Positions 6,685 through 15,130 of a stretch of DNA of 30,645 nucleotides are shown here, piece after piece. Location: NCBI GenBank assembly GCA_017550445.1, contig JAFZOV010000149.1:1-30645 (forward strand), written 5' to 3'. The stretch comes from Fibrobacter sp. (GTDB taxonomy: Bacteria; Fibrobacterota; Fibrobacteria; Fibrobacterales; Fibrobacteraceae). The position numbers and the translations under genes were made by a program. The notes below the pieces were generated by a model. The model was given only the letters and a program-made list of their open reading frames with translations. It searched no databases and was not told the origin of the DNA. Within the stretch, counting starts at the first letter, position 1; every line of letters begins with the position of its first letter.

Positions 6685-6726
6685 TTTAATGTGCCATTGC
6701 AATGGCGGATTAAGTGGCACATTAAA
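6685..6726 (+). repeat. Stem-loop with 12-bp perfect arms and nested palindrome
   Basis: TTTAATGTGCCA (6685-6696) pairs perfectly with TGGCACATTAAA (6715-6726) across 18 nt. The palindrome CCATTGCAATGG (6694-6705) overlaps the left arm, so the two structures exclude each other. The right arm is part of the 12-nt repeat, so the left arm may be an inverted copy of a unit. It lies 80 nt upstream of hsdR. Confidence 0.65.
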
Positions 6727-6787
6727 CGGCACATTAAATGTCCCTAAAAATGTCCTTTTAAGAGTCCCTTTTGATGTCCCTTTAAAA
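6704..6787 (+). repeat. 12-nt repeat block, seven units
   Basis: Seven head-to-tail units start at 6704: GGCGGATTAAGT, GGCACATTAAAC, GGCACATTAAAT, GTCCCTAAAAAT, GTCCTTTTAAGA, GTCCCTTTTGAT and GTCCCTTTAAAA. They drift from GGCACATTAAAN to GTCCCTTTNAAN along the array. In frame they read GLSG-TLNG-TLNV-PKNV and on to the stop at 6800-6802. Confidence 0.8.
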
Positions 6788-6805
6788 TTTGCATCGAGGT
6801 AACTC

Positions 6806-9800
6806 ATGAGCAATGAACAGCCTGATTACAGAGAAATTCCGACATCGCAGATTCCGGCGATGCGGCTTTTGGCGAATCTCGGTTTCAAGCCGCTTACGCC
6901 CGAAGAGGTTCTTTTGCAGCGCAAAGGCGTATCAACGAATGTGTTGCTTGAAGACATCTTGCTTTCGCAGTTGCGCAAGTTGAATTCCTTTACGCACAAG
7001 GGCGTCAAGCGCGACTTTAGCGAAGAAAAGTTGCGCAATGCGGTGCTGAAACTCAAGAACATGCAGTACGACGGCTTGGTGCGCACGAACCTCAAGATTT
7101 ACGAGTTGCTCACGCTGCCGCAATCCGAAGAGGAATCGGTCGAGGGCGACCGCAAAAGTTATGATATCCGCTATATCGACTGGCAAAACCCCGAGAACAA
7201 TGTTTACCATGCTGTTGCCGAATTTGAGGTGGAACGGTCCAAGTCAACAAAGACCTGTATTCCCGATATTGTGCTGTTTGTAAACGGAATCCCTTTTGCC
7301 GTTATCGAGAACAAGTCGCCGGAAGAGGGTGTAAAGCAGGGAATCTCGCAGATGATTCGCAATCAGGGCGACGAATATATCCCTGGGTTGTTTGTTTTTT
7401 GTCAGAGCGTGCTTTCGGTAAGCATGAATGCGGCAACTTATGCGACTGTGGGGACTCCCGGAAAATACTGGAGCCTTTGGCACGAACTAGAAATTAAGGA
7501 TTCCGAAATTGTCTCGGCGGTGAATAAGAAGGTTTCTGCAGAAGACGAAGACCGTATTTTCTCGGTGCCGAAATTCAAGCCATTCCGCAAAGATAATCCA
7601 CAAACCAAGCGTGAGGTGACGGAACAGGACAGGCTTATTTATTGCCTGTGCAAACCGACGCGACTGCTCGAAATGGCGTATCGTTTTACGCTGTTCGATG
7701 AAGGCAAAAAAAAGATTGCGCGCTACCAGCAGTTCTTCGTGGTTCGTTCCGCGCTGAAACGCATTAGGAATGTCAATAAAGAAGGCAAGCGCAAGGGCGG
7801 GCTTGTGTGGCATACGCAGGGCTCGGGCAAGTCCCTTTCGATGGTCATGCTCGCTCATGGTATAGCGCTAGATGCCAAATATGACGCCGATTGTAATATC
7901 AAAGAGCCGCGTATTCTTTTGGTGACCGACCGCAAAGATTTGGATAAACAAATTCGTGATACATTTAAAAATTGCGGTGTAGAAGTTGTTAAAGCGACTT
8001 CGGGTGAAAATTTATTGACGCGTTTGGAATCAGATTCCTCTGCAGTAATAACAACTGTTATCAACAAGTTTGATAAAGCCCTAAATAAACGTCAATATGT
8101 TAATCAGTCAAACAACATTTTTTTACTAGTAGATGAAGCGCACCGCACGCAGTACAAAAACCTCCGCGCCCGTATGGAACAGATGCTTCCGAAAGCCTGT
8201 TATATCGGCTTTACGGGTACGCCTCTGATGAAAAAAGAGAAGAACAGTTTCAGCAAGTTTGGAGGAATGCTTACTCCGCAATATACGATTCGCCAAGCTG
8301 TGGAAGATGGTGCCGTTGTGCCGCTGCTTTACGAGGGGCGCCATGCCGAAATCAAGCAGGACAAGGCTGCGGTAGATTTGTGGTTTGACCGCTTTACAGC
8401 AGGACTATCGGATAAGCAAAAGGCTGACTTGAAAAAGAAATATGCTCGCGCCGAAATGCTCAACAAGGCGGAACAGGTCGTGTTTATGCGAGCCTTTGAC
8501 ATTAGCGAACATTTCCGTGCGAACTGGCAAGGAACTCCGTTCAAAGCCCAGCTTGTAGCGCCAAGTAAAGAGACCGCCATCCAATATCACGAAATTCTAG
8601 ACGAGATTGGTTTTGTGAGTTCCGAAGTCATCATTTCTGGCCCAGACGAAAGAGAGGGCTATTCCGAGGTGGATGAAGAACCAACCGACCGCGTGACAAA
8701 ATTCTGGAAGAAGATGATGGATCAGTATGGGGATGAAGAAACCTACAATAATTCCATTATCGGCAAATTTAAGTCTGCTAGCAATCCTGAAATCTTGATT
8801 GTTTGCGACAAGTTGCTTACGGGTTTTGATGCCGAGCGGAATACAGTTCTGTATCTTTGCCGCACCCTCAAAGAGCATACACTGTTGCAAGCGATTGCCC
8901 GAGTAAACCGATTGTTCGAAGAAGATGGCAAGAAGAAAGACTTTGGCTATATCGTAGACTACGCAAACGTACGTGAAAATTTGGACACGGCACTTGTAAT
9001 GTACCAAGCTCTTGAAGGATTCAATCCTGCGGATTTGGAAGGGATGCTCACAGATATGTCGGAGCAGATTGATAAACTTCCGCAGTTGCGTTCCGCAGTG
9101 TGGGACGTATTCCGGGGAGTGAAGAATAAGGCGGATCCCGAGCAAATGGAACGCCACCTTGCCAATGAAGAGCTCCGTAATAACTTTTACAAGGCTTTGC
9201 GTGATTTCGGCAAATGCTTGAGTATTGCGCTTTCATCACAGAAGTTCCTGGAGCAAACGCCCGCAGGTGATGTTACCAAACTTCGCAGAGAATTTAAAAT
9301 GTTGTCTGATATGCGGACTTCGGTAAAACACCGCTATGCCGACGATGTGGACTACAGTGAGTATGAACCAAGAATCAAGAAACTACTTGATACGCATATC
9401 CATTCGGCTTCTGTAACGCAAACAGTCGCCCCCATAGATATTTTGGGGAAGGGTTTTAGTACGCATTTGCACGATGACCAAGTCGCATATGACGGAAGAG
9501 GCAAAGCTGCTAGTGCCGATTCTATCGCCCATGCGCTTAAGAAAACCACAATTGAAAAGATGGAAGAAGATCCTGCCTTTTACGAAAAATTCTCTAAAAT
9601 GATTCAGGATGTCATTGATCAATTCCGTGCAGGCAAAATAAATGATGATGAGTACGCAAAGAAAGTCGGAGAATTGAAAGAAAAATTCCATAATAAAAAG
9701 CGTGACGATGTGCCAGAACAGATTCGTGAAAATGAAGATGCTGCGGCTTACTATGGCGTTGCTTTAACAGCCTTTATGTATGGTAATAAATGTGATGCCG

Positions 9801-10036
9801 CTCGTGCTAGGCGACTTGCTGTAAAGACTGCTTTATTTGTCTGCGAATCATTTGAGAAACATTATAAAGTTCAATTCTGGAACGATACAGATGCCCAAAA
9901 TAGGGTGCGCGATGAATTGGATAATCTTTTCTTCGACGAAATCCAGGTGCGGGAGGAATTCGGTTGGTCCAACGAAAATATTGATTCGCTTGAAAATAAA
10001 ATCATGGATATAGCGAGGCACCGTTCCCATGAATGA
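6806..10036 (+). CDS. hsdR: Type I restriction endonuclease subunit HsdR
   Basis: The 1076-residue protein is the ATP-dependent translocase and nuclease of the type I system. The N-terminal PD-(D/E)xK nuclease is visible as PDIVLFVNGIPFAVIENK (D154, E168, K170). Superfamily 2 helicase motifs follow: Walker A HTQGSGKSLS (K342), DEAH box VDEAHRTQY (443-446), motif III FTGTPL, and motif VI AIARVNRLFEE. The C-terminal third is the helical region that docks on the methyltransferase core. Length is normal for the family. The start has GAGG 7 nt upstream. Its end overlaps the next gene by 8 nt. Codon composition changes along the gene, with an AT-rich patch at about 7940-8130, which could reflect recombination. 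Confidence 0.97.
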   Translation: MSNEQPDYREIPTSQIPAMRLLANLGFKPLTPEEVLLQRKGVSTNVLLEDILLSQLRKLNSFTHKGVKRDFSEEKLRNAVLKLKNMQYDGLVRTNLKIYELLTLPQSEEESVEGDRKSYDIRYIDWQNPENNVYHAVAEFEVERSKSTKTCIPDIVLFVNGIPFAVIENKSPEEGVKQGISQMIRNQGDEYIPGLFVFCQSVLSVSMNAATYATVGTPGKYWSLWHELEIKDSEIVSAVNKKVSAEDEDRIFSVPKFKPFRKDNPQTKREVTEQDRLIYCLCKPTRLLEMAYRFTLFDEGKKKIARYQQFFVVRSALKRIRNVNKEGKRKGGLVWHTQGSGKSLSMVMLAHGIALDAKYDADCNIKEPRILLVTDRKDLDKQIRDTFKNCGVEVVKATSGENLLTRLESDSSAVITTVINKFDKALNKRQYVNQSNNIFLLVDEAHRTQYKNLRARMEQMLPKACYIGFTGTPLMKKEKNSFSKFGGMLTPQYTIRQAVEDGAVVPLLYEGRHAEIKQDKAAVDLWFDRFTAGLSDKQKADLKKKYARAEMLNKAEQVVFMRAFDISEHFRANWQGTPFKAQLVAPSKETAIQYHEILDEIGFVSSEVIISGPDEREGYSEVDEEPTDRVTKFWKKMMDQYGDEETYNNSIIGKFKSASNPEILIVCDKLLTGFDAERNTVLYLCRTLKEHTLLQAIARVNRLFEEDGKKKDFGYIVDYANVRENLDTALVMYQALEGFNPADLEGMLTDMSEQIDKLPQLRSAVWDVFRGVKNKADPEQMERHLANEELRNNFYKALRDFGKCLSIALSSQKFLEQTPAGDVTKLRREFKMLSDMRTSVKHRYADDVDYSEYEPRIKKLLDTHIHSASVTQTVAPIDILGKGFSTHLHDDQVAYDGRGKAASADSIAHALKKTTIEKMEEDPAFYEKFSKMIQDVIDQFRAGKINDDEYAKKVGELKEKFHNKKRDDVPEQIRENEDAAAYYGVALTAFMYGNKCDAARARRLAVKTALFVCESFEKHYKVQFWNDTDAQNRVRDELDNLFFDEIQVREEFGWSNENIDSLENKIMDIARHRSHE

Positions 10037-10730
10037 AGCGAGAACCATAAAGTATGGCGAACGCGAAATCCCTTATACCGTGATTTTCCGTAAACGAGAA
10101 ACTCTTGAAATCTCGGTGTTACCTGATTTATCCGTTGAAGTGGTCGCTCCTGAAAACGCCTCTATGCCTGCTATCGAACAAAGAGTGCAGAGAAAGGCTC
10201 CATGGATTGTTGAGAAACAGAACTGGTTTGCAAAATTCCCTAAAGCTCCTCCTCCAAAGCAATATTTGGGTGGAGAAACACACCTGTATATGGGCCGCCG
10301 CTATCGACTGAAAATCGAAAAAAACGAATGTTACGAAATAAAAATTGATGGCGGATTTATTCGCATTTTGACGAAAGATTTGCACCCAGCATCAGTAAAG
10401 AAAATATTGGACGAATGGTTCCGTGCCAAGGCAACGTTGCAGTTCAAAAAAATATTCGATGATTGCGTTAAGAAATATGCAAAATCGAATGCCCCGCGTC
10501 TGCAAATCCGCAATATGAAAACCCGCTGGGGTTCGCTATCGAAAAATGGCATTTTGACCCTAAACACAAAACTCATCGCTGCACCAAGGGAATGTATTGA
10601 ATATGTGGTAGTGCATGAATTGTGCCACCTAAAACACGCAAATCACGATAACAGATTTTATCGATTGCTAGAAACCCGTATGTCCGATTGGCAACGCCGC
10701 AAACAAAAGCTTGAAAATATGCAGATATAA
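10029..10730 (+). CDS. YgjP/DUF45 family zinc metallopeptidase-like protein
   Basis: The 233-residue protein has the gluzincin-type motif HELCHLKHANH: H196, E197 and H200, with H206 as likely third ligand. The segment KTRWGSLSKNGILTLN just before it is typical of the YgjP (DUF45, M48-related) family. A substrate is not known. These proteins are often encoded directly after hsdR, and here the start codon lies inside the last codons of hsdR (8-nt overlap), so translation is coupled. It may process or turn over the restriction complex, but that is only an idea from context. It is the last gene of the defence operon; no clear terminator follows. Confidence 0.9.
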   Translation: MNEARTIKYGEREIPYTVIFRKRETLEISVLPDLSVEVVAPENASMPAIEQRVQRKAPWIVEKQNWFAKFPKAPPPKQYLGGETHLYMGRRYRLKIEKNECYEIKIDGGFIRILTKDLHPASVKKILDEWFRAKATLQFKKIFDDCVKKYAKSNAPRLQIRNMKTRWGSLSKNGILTLNTKLIAAPRECIEYVVVHELCHLKHANHDNRFYRLLETRMSDWQRRKQKLENMQI

Positions 10731-10777
10731 GATGGACCATTATTCATAAAAAACACCAAATATCCCTCAACTCTAAA

Positions 10778-10800
10778 TTTTGTATATTCTTTTGCACAGA
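10778..10800 (+). promoter_or_regulatory. Promoter-like element TTTTGTATATT and ribosome site for the BatD-like gene
   Basis: TTTTGTATATT (10778-10788) lies 20 nt before the ATG at 10808, and AGAGG lies 6 nt before it. The same TTTTGTATNTT string occurs upstream of tRNA-Leu and of the polysaccharide export gene, which supports a -10 role. No convincing -35 element is visible. Confidence 0.45.
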
Positions 10801-10807
10801 GGTTTTT

Positions 10808-11806
10808 ATGTCTCGATTCTTTGGTTTATTCGCATCTGTTTTTACCGCAATCGCATTTTGTGCCACCGCCGCTCTTGCCTTCGATATTTCGGTCAAGGCG
10901 AACGTCGATAACGCCCAGGTGTTCGTGGGCGACATGTTCAACTACGAAATCCAGGTGGTGGCCCCCGAAAACGCCATCGTCGACTTGCCCAGTTTCGTAG
11001 GCAATCTCGGCAGTTTCGAAGTCAAAGAAATGAAAAACGAAAAAGTCACCGAAGGCATGCCCAAGGGTAGCGCCAAGTTCGTGTGGCTTGCAACGCTCAA
11101 CACCTTCGTGAGCGGCGACTTTCTAATCGCCCCGCAGCAAGTGAACGCGGTGGTCGGTAGCGACACCGTCAAGGTGAGCACGGACCCTGTAGCCGTGAAA
11201 GTTTCTACCCGCACCACCGGCGAAGAAGAAGACATCTTGGAAGTCGAAGACCCGCTCGATGATCCGAGGCTCCCGCAGTGGCTTTACATTGTGCTGATCG
11301 TCGTGGGGGTCGCGCTGCTCGTATTCCTCGGCTGGTTCCTGCATAAAAAGTTTGCGAAGGCTGGCGCCGCCCCGAGGCTCCCGCCGTACGAAGAAGCGGT
11401 GCTCGCCCTCAAGGAACTTCGCCAGAAGAACTACCTTGCCGAAGGCAACCAGGGCGACTACTTTATGGCACTTGGCTTCATTGCCCGCCGCTATATCGAG
11501 CGCCGTTTCGAAGTCGACATTCTGGATGCTACCGTTGCCGAACTCAAGCAGCGCATGGCACACGTGGCAGGCCTTCCTCAGGCCTACAAGGAATCGGTCG
11601 TGACGCTCGCCGTCGAAACCGAACCGGTCAAATTTGCAAAGATGAAGCTTGAAGGCGAACGTTGCCGCTTCTGGGACGAATGGGCCGACCGCCTCTTGGA
11701 AGACACCAAGCCCACGCCAGAAGAAGAACAGGCCAAGAAAGATGCGCTCAAGGCTGCCGTTCAAACCGTAAAGGCGGAACGCGCCAAGGCCAACAAAAAG
11801 AAATAG
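10808..11806 (+). CDS. BatD-like/DUF4381-type single-pass membrane protein
   Basis: The 332-residue protein begins with a Sec signal peptide (residues 1-25, ending ALAF). A single extracytoplasmic beta-rich domain follows (about 26-135: VDNAQVFVGDMFNYEIQV), then an acidic linker, one membrane helix at about 158-182 (WLYIVLIVVGVALLVFLGWF) and a cytoplasmic helical domain (185-310). The cytoplasmic part (YFMALGFIARRYIERRF, then EPVKFAKMKLEGE) resembles that of BatD/DUF4381 proteins, which belong to BatABD/MoxR stress-tolerance clusters. Ordinary BatD proteins have more periplasmic domains. No moxR or batA lies in the window after it, so it appears solitary or the last of its set. Function is inferred by resemblance only. 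Confidence 0.65.
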   Translation: MSRFFGLFASVFTAIAFCATAALAFDISVKANVDNAQVFVGDMFNYEIQVVAPENAIVDLPSFVGNLGSFEVKEMKNEKVTEGMPKGSAKFVWLATLNTFVSGDFLIAPQQVNAVVGSDTVKVSTDPVAVKVSTRTTGEEEDILEVEDPLDDPRLPQWLYIVLIVVGVALLVFLGWFLHKKFAKAGAAPRLPPYEEAVLALKELRQKNYLAEGNQGDYFMALGFIARRYIERRFEVDILDATVAELKQRMAHVAGLPQAYKESVVTLAVETEPVKFAKMKLEGERCRFWDEWADRLLEDTKPTPEEEQAKKDALKAAVQTVKAERAKANKKK

Positions 11807-11827
11807 ATGAAGCGTTCTGCTTCATCT
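11805..11827 (-). terminator. Hairpin terminator between BatD-like gene and clpX
   Basis: AGATGAAGC (11805-11813) and GCTTCATCT (11819-11827) are perfect 9-bp arms with a 5-nt loop. Read on the minus strand, a T-rich run (ATTTCTTTTTG) follows, so it is best as the terminator of the tig-clpP-clpX operon, 26 nt past the clpX stop. The same stem could stop the convergent + strand transcript. The left arm overlaps the stop codon of the BatD-like gene. Confidence 0.7.
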
Positions 11828-11852
11828 ACCTTCATTCAATCTTTAAATTGTC

Positions 11853-13136
11853 TTAAGACGCTTTCTTGCGGCTCTTCTTGGCAGATTCAGACTTCTTCTC
11901 CGAAGGAGCCTGCAAGCCGCTCTTCACAATTTCTGCAGTCACCACAAACTGCTTATTGCCAGAACCCGGCATTTCGAACATGGCCTTCTGCAAGGTCTTT
12001 TCCATCACGGAACGGAGGCCACGGGCACCTGTCTTGCGGGCCATGGTTTCGTGGACAATTTCCTTGAGGGCGTCATCTTCGAACTTCAGCTCGATACCGT
12101 CCATTTCGAACAGGCTCTTGTACTGCTTCACAAGAGCATTCTTCGGCTGAGTCAAAATATTCAGGAGAGCCGCTTCGTCGAGCTCCTCGAGAGCCACGGC
12201 GACGGGCAAACGGCCCACAATTTCGGGAATCAAGCCGAACTGGATCAAGTCATCGGGTTCCAGGAGCTTGAAAAGTTCTGTCAGGGAATTTTCTTCGGCA
12301 CTGCGGATATCGGCGCCGAAGCCCATGCCGCCCGTATTCACGCGGCGGGAAATAATCTTGTCGAGCGTTTCGAAGGCGCCACCGCAAATGAACAGGATGT
12401 TCTTGGTGTTCACCTGCACCAGCGGCTGTTCGGGGTGCTTACGGCCACCTTTCGGCGGCACTGCGGCAACCGTACCTTCCAAAAGCTTCATAAGACCCTG
12501 CTGCACGCCTTCGCCGCTCACGTCGCGAGTGATGGAGGGGTTGGCGGTCTTACGGGCAATTTTATCAATTTCGTCGATAAAGATGATACCGCGTTCGGCG
12601 CGGGCCACATCGTAGTCAGCAGCCTGCAACAGGCGCACAATGATGCTGTCCACGTCTTCGCCCACGTAACCGGCTTCGGTCAGCACGGTAGCATCGGCAA
12701 TGGTAAAGGGCACATCCAGGAATCGCGCCATCGTCTGGGCGAGAAGAGTCTTGCCCGAACCAGTGGGACCCACCAACAGCAAGTTCGACTTTTCGACTTC
12801 TTGCGCATCGGGGTGAGCCTGCTTGTAACGCAAGCGCTTGTAATGGTTGTACACCGCCACAGAAAGGGCGGTCTTTGCCTGGTCCTGACCGATCACGTAT
12901 TCGTCCAGGTGGGCCTTGATTTCGGTAGGTAGCGGGAGCGGCTTGGAAGAAGCCTCGGCAGCGGCAGATTCCTGCCTTGCGCGGGCACGGTCTTCTTCGA
13001 TAATGCGGTGACACATGGCAACGCAGTCGCTACAAATCTGAACGCCTGCGCCCGTAATCATCTTCTCGACGCGTTCTGCGGGCTTGCCGCAAAAACTGCA
13101 AACCACAGTCGGGTGATTTTTCCCGCTACGATACAT
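11853..13136 (-). CDS. clpX: ATP-dependent Clp protease ATP-binding subunit ClpX
   Basis: The 427-residue AAA+ unfoldase recognises tagged substrates and threads them into ClpP. The N-terminal zinc domain has four cysteines at 13, 16, 35 and 38 (CSFCGK, ICSDC). Walker A is GPTGSGKT (123-130) and Walker B is [10 protein letters not shown], followed by the pore and sensor motifs typical of the family. The ClpP-docking loop reads GMGFGA where E. coli has GIGFGA. Length is normal. A lysine- and serine-rich tail ([13 protein letters not shown]) extends the C-terminus. The ATG shares one base with the clpP stop (TAATG), with GAGGGA upstream, so translation is coupled. Confidence 0.98.
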   Translation of the reverse strand: MYRSGKNHPTVVCSFCGKPAERVEKMITGAGVQICSDCVAMCHRIIEEDRARARQESAAAEASSKPLPLPTEIKAHLDEYVIGQDQAKTALSVAVYNHYKRLRYKQAHPDAQEVEKSNLLLVGPTGSGKTLLAQTMARFLDVPFTIADATVLTEAGYVGEDVDSIIVRLLQAADYDVARAERGIIFIDEIDKIARKTANPSITRDVSGEGVQQGLMKLLEGTVAAVPPKGGRKHPEQPLVQVNTKNILFICGGAFETLDKIISRRVNTGGMGFGADIRSAEENSLTELFKLLEPDDLIQFGLIPEIVGRLPVAVALEELDEAALLNILTQPKNALVKQYKSLFEMDGIELKFEDDALKEIVHETMARKTGARGLRSVMEKTLQKAMFEMPGSGNKQFVVTAEIVKSGLQAPSEKKSESAKKSRKKAS

Positions 13137-13726
13137 TAAATTCCCTCTTTACGCGGAACAAAGATTTCGTCGATAACGCCGAAGGCCTTTGCTTCTTCGG
13201 GGCCCATATAGAAATCGCGGTCGGTCTTTTCGCGGACTTCGTCAATCGACTTGCCCGTATGCTTGGCGACGATTTCGGCCAAGGTTTCCTTGGTGCGTAC
13301 GATTTCTTTTGCGGTAATCTGGATATCGGTAGACTGACCGGTAGCAGCACCCGACGGCTGGTGAAGCATGATGCGGGAATGCGGGAGCGCATAACGCTTG
13401 CCCTTGGTACCTGCCGCAAGCAGCACCGCAGCCATCGAGGCGCAGTTACCAATGCAGATGGTCGCGATATTCGGGCGAACATGCTGCATGGTGTCATAAA
13501 TGGCAAGCCCTGCCGAAACATAACCACCCGGGCTGTTGATGTACAGCGTGATATCCTTTTCCGGATTCTCGTATTCAAGGAAAATCAGCTGGGCCATGAC
13601 GTTGTTCGCCACTTCGTCGTTAATCGGCGTGCCCAGGAAGATAATGCGTTCCTTGAGGAGACGGGAGTAGATATCGTAGGCGCGTTCACCGCGTCCGGTG
13701 GTCTCAATGACGGTAGGGATGATCAT
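13136..13726 (-). CDS. clpP: ATP-dependent Clp protease proteolytic subunit ClpP
   Basis: This 196-residue serine peptidase assembles as a 14-mer barrel and degrades proteins delivered by ClpX. The catalytic triad is intact: S97 in GNCASMAA, H122 in IMLHQPSG and D171 in TDRDF, at the same numbers as in mature E. coli ClpP. The N-terminus ([20 protein letters not shown]) starts directly at the mature-like sequence, so there is little or no propeptide. The gene lies 12 nt after tig, preceded by AAGAGG, and overlaps clpX by one base. Confidence 0.98.
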   Translation of the reverse strand: MIIPTVIETTGRGERAYDIYSRLLKERIIFLGTPINDEVANNVMAQLIFLEYENPEKDITLYINSPGGYVSAGLAIYDTMQHVRPNIATICIGNCASMAAVLLAAGTKGKRYALPHSRIMLHQPSGAATGQSTDIQITAKEIVRTKETLAEIVAKHTGKSIDEVREKTDRDFYMGPEEAKAFGVIDEIFVPRKEGI

Positions 13727-13738
13727 TCAATTTACCTC

Positions 13739-14998
13739 TTACTTGTTTTCTTCAGCAGTCGGGCGGATACCGACGATGAAGTCGGCAGCCATCTGAACGC
13801 GGAGTTCGTCACGGAGCTGGTTGATACGGCCGGACTGACGGAAGTGGCCCTTGAGGGTTTCGAAGTCCACATGGTAGGCGGCAGCCATCTGCTTCAGGCG
13901 TTCGTCGACGTTGGCCTGAGACGGCTTAATCTTTTCCTTGGTGGCGATGAAGTCGAGAATGCGGTGCTTCTTGATTTCGCGGATAGCTTCCGGAGTAAGG
14001 CCGTTGAGCTGTTCTTCGGTCGGTTCCACCACATCCTTTTCGCTCTGGGCGTTGCGGTTCAGGGTCCACTTGATGAGGTCGTACACGCGAGCCTTCGGCA
14101 CTTCGAACGGGTTGGCTTCGATAATCTTGTCGATAGCTTCGTTAATGGCCTTGTTCTTGGCAGCGTCCTGCTTCTGGCTAGCGAGACCTTCGGCGAGATT
14201 GCTCTTCAATTCTTCAACATCCTTCACGCCAATCTGCTTGCAGAATTCTTCGTCCATGGTCGGCGGAACAATGGCGCGCACGTCGGTGACTTCCACCTTG
14301 AACTGAGCGGTCTTGCCGCGATAGCGTTCGTCCTTGTGGTCATCCGGATACTTGAAGTTGATTTCCTTGGTTTCGCCGGCAGATGCACCAGTGAGGCCTT
14401 CGTCGAATCCCGGAGAAGCGGACTGGCCGAGGAGGCTACGGAATTCCTTGTTTTCGGGGAGTTCCTGCTTTTCGCCGTCGATAATCACTTCGAGGTAGTT
14501 ACCCACGACCACGTCGCCCTTGGCGGCAGCACGGTCCACATGTTCGTCCTTGCTCCACATCTGGATCAAACGGTCATATTCTTCCTTGACTTCTTCTTCG
14601 TGGACAGCGGTTTCCGGAACGGTAACGCCCGTGTCGGCATAGCCCTTGATATTGATTTCAGGATCCATTTCGACTTCCACCTTAAGTGCGATGTCGTTTT
14701 CCTTGTCGTCCTTGAAATCTACGACCTTCATCTGGCCAACGGGGATGATATTTGCGTTCTTGAGAGCTTCCTGAACCAGCTTGTTGACAACTTCGTCCAC
14801 GGCTTCCTGACGGATAGCGCCGCCGAACTGCTTCAGGATCATTGCCTTCGGCACCATGCCCTGGCGGAAACCCTTCATGGAGACCTGCTTCTTGTACTGG
14901 CCCAGCTTCTTTTCGAAGGGAGCAGTGAGGTCTGCCTGCGGGATGGTGATTTCGAGGGTGCGCACGGTTGCGCTTGTTTCTTTGATTTCTACGCTCAT
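13739..14998 (-). CDS. tig: Trigger factor, ribosome-associated chaperone
   Basis: The 419-residue protein binds the ribosome exit tunnel and shields nascent chains. The ribosome-binding signature GFRQGMVP lies at residues 43-50, the same place as in E. coli. A peptidyl-prolyl isomerase domain spans roughly 155-245 (NYLEVIIDGE, GFDEGLTG, YRGKTAQFKVEV). The rest is the long helical substrate-binding domain. GGAG lies just before the ATG. The upstream tRNA-Leu is 39 nt away on the same strand and may share its promoter. Confidence 0.97.
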   Translation of the reverse strand: MSVEIKETSATVRTLEITIPQADLTAPFEKKLGQYKKQVSMKGFRQGMVPKAMILKQFGGAIRQEAVDEVVNKLVQEALKNANIIPVGQMKVVDFKDDKENDIALKVEVEMDPEINIKGYADTGVTVPETAVHEEEVKEEYDRLIQMWSKDEHVDRAAAKGDVVVGNYLEVIIDGEKQELPENKEFRSLLGQSASPGFDEGLTGASAGETKEINFKYPDDHKDERYRGKTAQFKVEVTDVRAIVPPTMDEEFCKQIGVKDVEELKSNLAEGLASQKQDAAKNKAINEAIDKIIEANPFEVPKARVYDLIKWTLNRNAQSEKDVVEPTEEQLNGLTPEAIREIKKHRILDFIATKEKIKPSQANVDERLKQMAAAYHVDFETLKGHFRQSGRINQLRDELRVQMAADFIVGIRPTAEENK

Positions 14999-15037
14999 AT
15001 GAACTCCGAGAGTCTGTTAAAAAGGTATTGAAAAACA

Positions 15038-15117
15038 TGCGAGAGGAGGGAGTCGAACCCTCACACCGAAGTGCCAGATCCTAAGTCTGGTGCGTCTGCC
15101 AATTCCGCCACTCTCGC
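15038..15117 (-). tRNA. tRNA-Leu (anticodon UAG)
   Basis: Read on the minus strand, GCGAGAG (15117-15111) pairs with CTCTCGC (15045-15039), and the discriminator A is at 15038. The D arm is GCGGAATTGGCAGACGC. The anticodon arm is CCAGA-CTTAGGA-TCTGG, so the anticodon is UAG. The T arm is GAGGG-TTCGACT-CCCTC. The variable arm is a short 11-nt type II arm (CACTTCGGTGT), which supports leucine. CCA is not encoded. Confidence 0.95.
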
Positions 15118-15130
15118 GAATTTGCACCCA

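Larger units (their letters stand above)
6450..6805. other. 356-nt gap with decayed 12-nt repeats and a palindrome, possible gene relic
   Basis: This stretch separates the ATPase from hsdR. It holds fourteen 12-nt units of the same general design as those in the AlbA_2 gene, in three blocks: 6486-6521, 6593-6640 and 6704-6787. It also holds a copy of the GTCRCAATTTGYGAC palindrome and a long stem-loop at 6685-6726. A short open frame runs from 6521 to 6802, but it encodes only the palindrome and the repeats, without a domain. It reads best as the debris of a linker region from a lost AlbA_2-type gene, or as a repeat landing site. The ribosome site of hsdR (GAGG, 6796-6799) lies at its end. 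Confidence 0.6.

Noticed and set aside
6486..6787. Possible CRISPR array
   Set aside because: Units are 12 nt, head to tail without spacers, and no cas gene lies nearby.
6521..6802. Open frame of 93 codons before hsdR
   Set aside because: It encodes only a palindrome and 12-nt repeats; at best a relic of a linker, so described as a repeat region.
6412..6813. Minus-strand open frame of 133 codons across the same gap
   Set aside because: It is the complement of the repeat array, runs against the operon and starts inside hsdR.
12051..12932. + strand open frame of 293 codons opposite clpX
   Set aside because: Antisense shadow of clpX, without a family resemblance or ribosome site.
13259..15031. 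Very long + strand open frame (590 codons) opposite tig and clpP
   Set aside because: Both real genes on the other strand are certain; the open frame follows from biased codon use in highly expressed genes.
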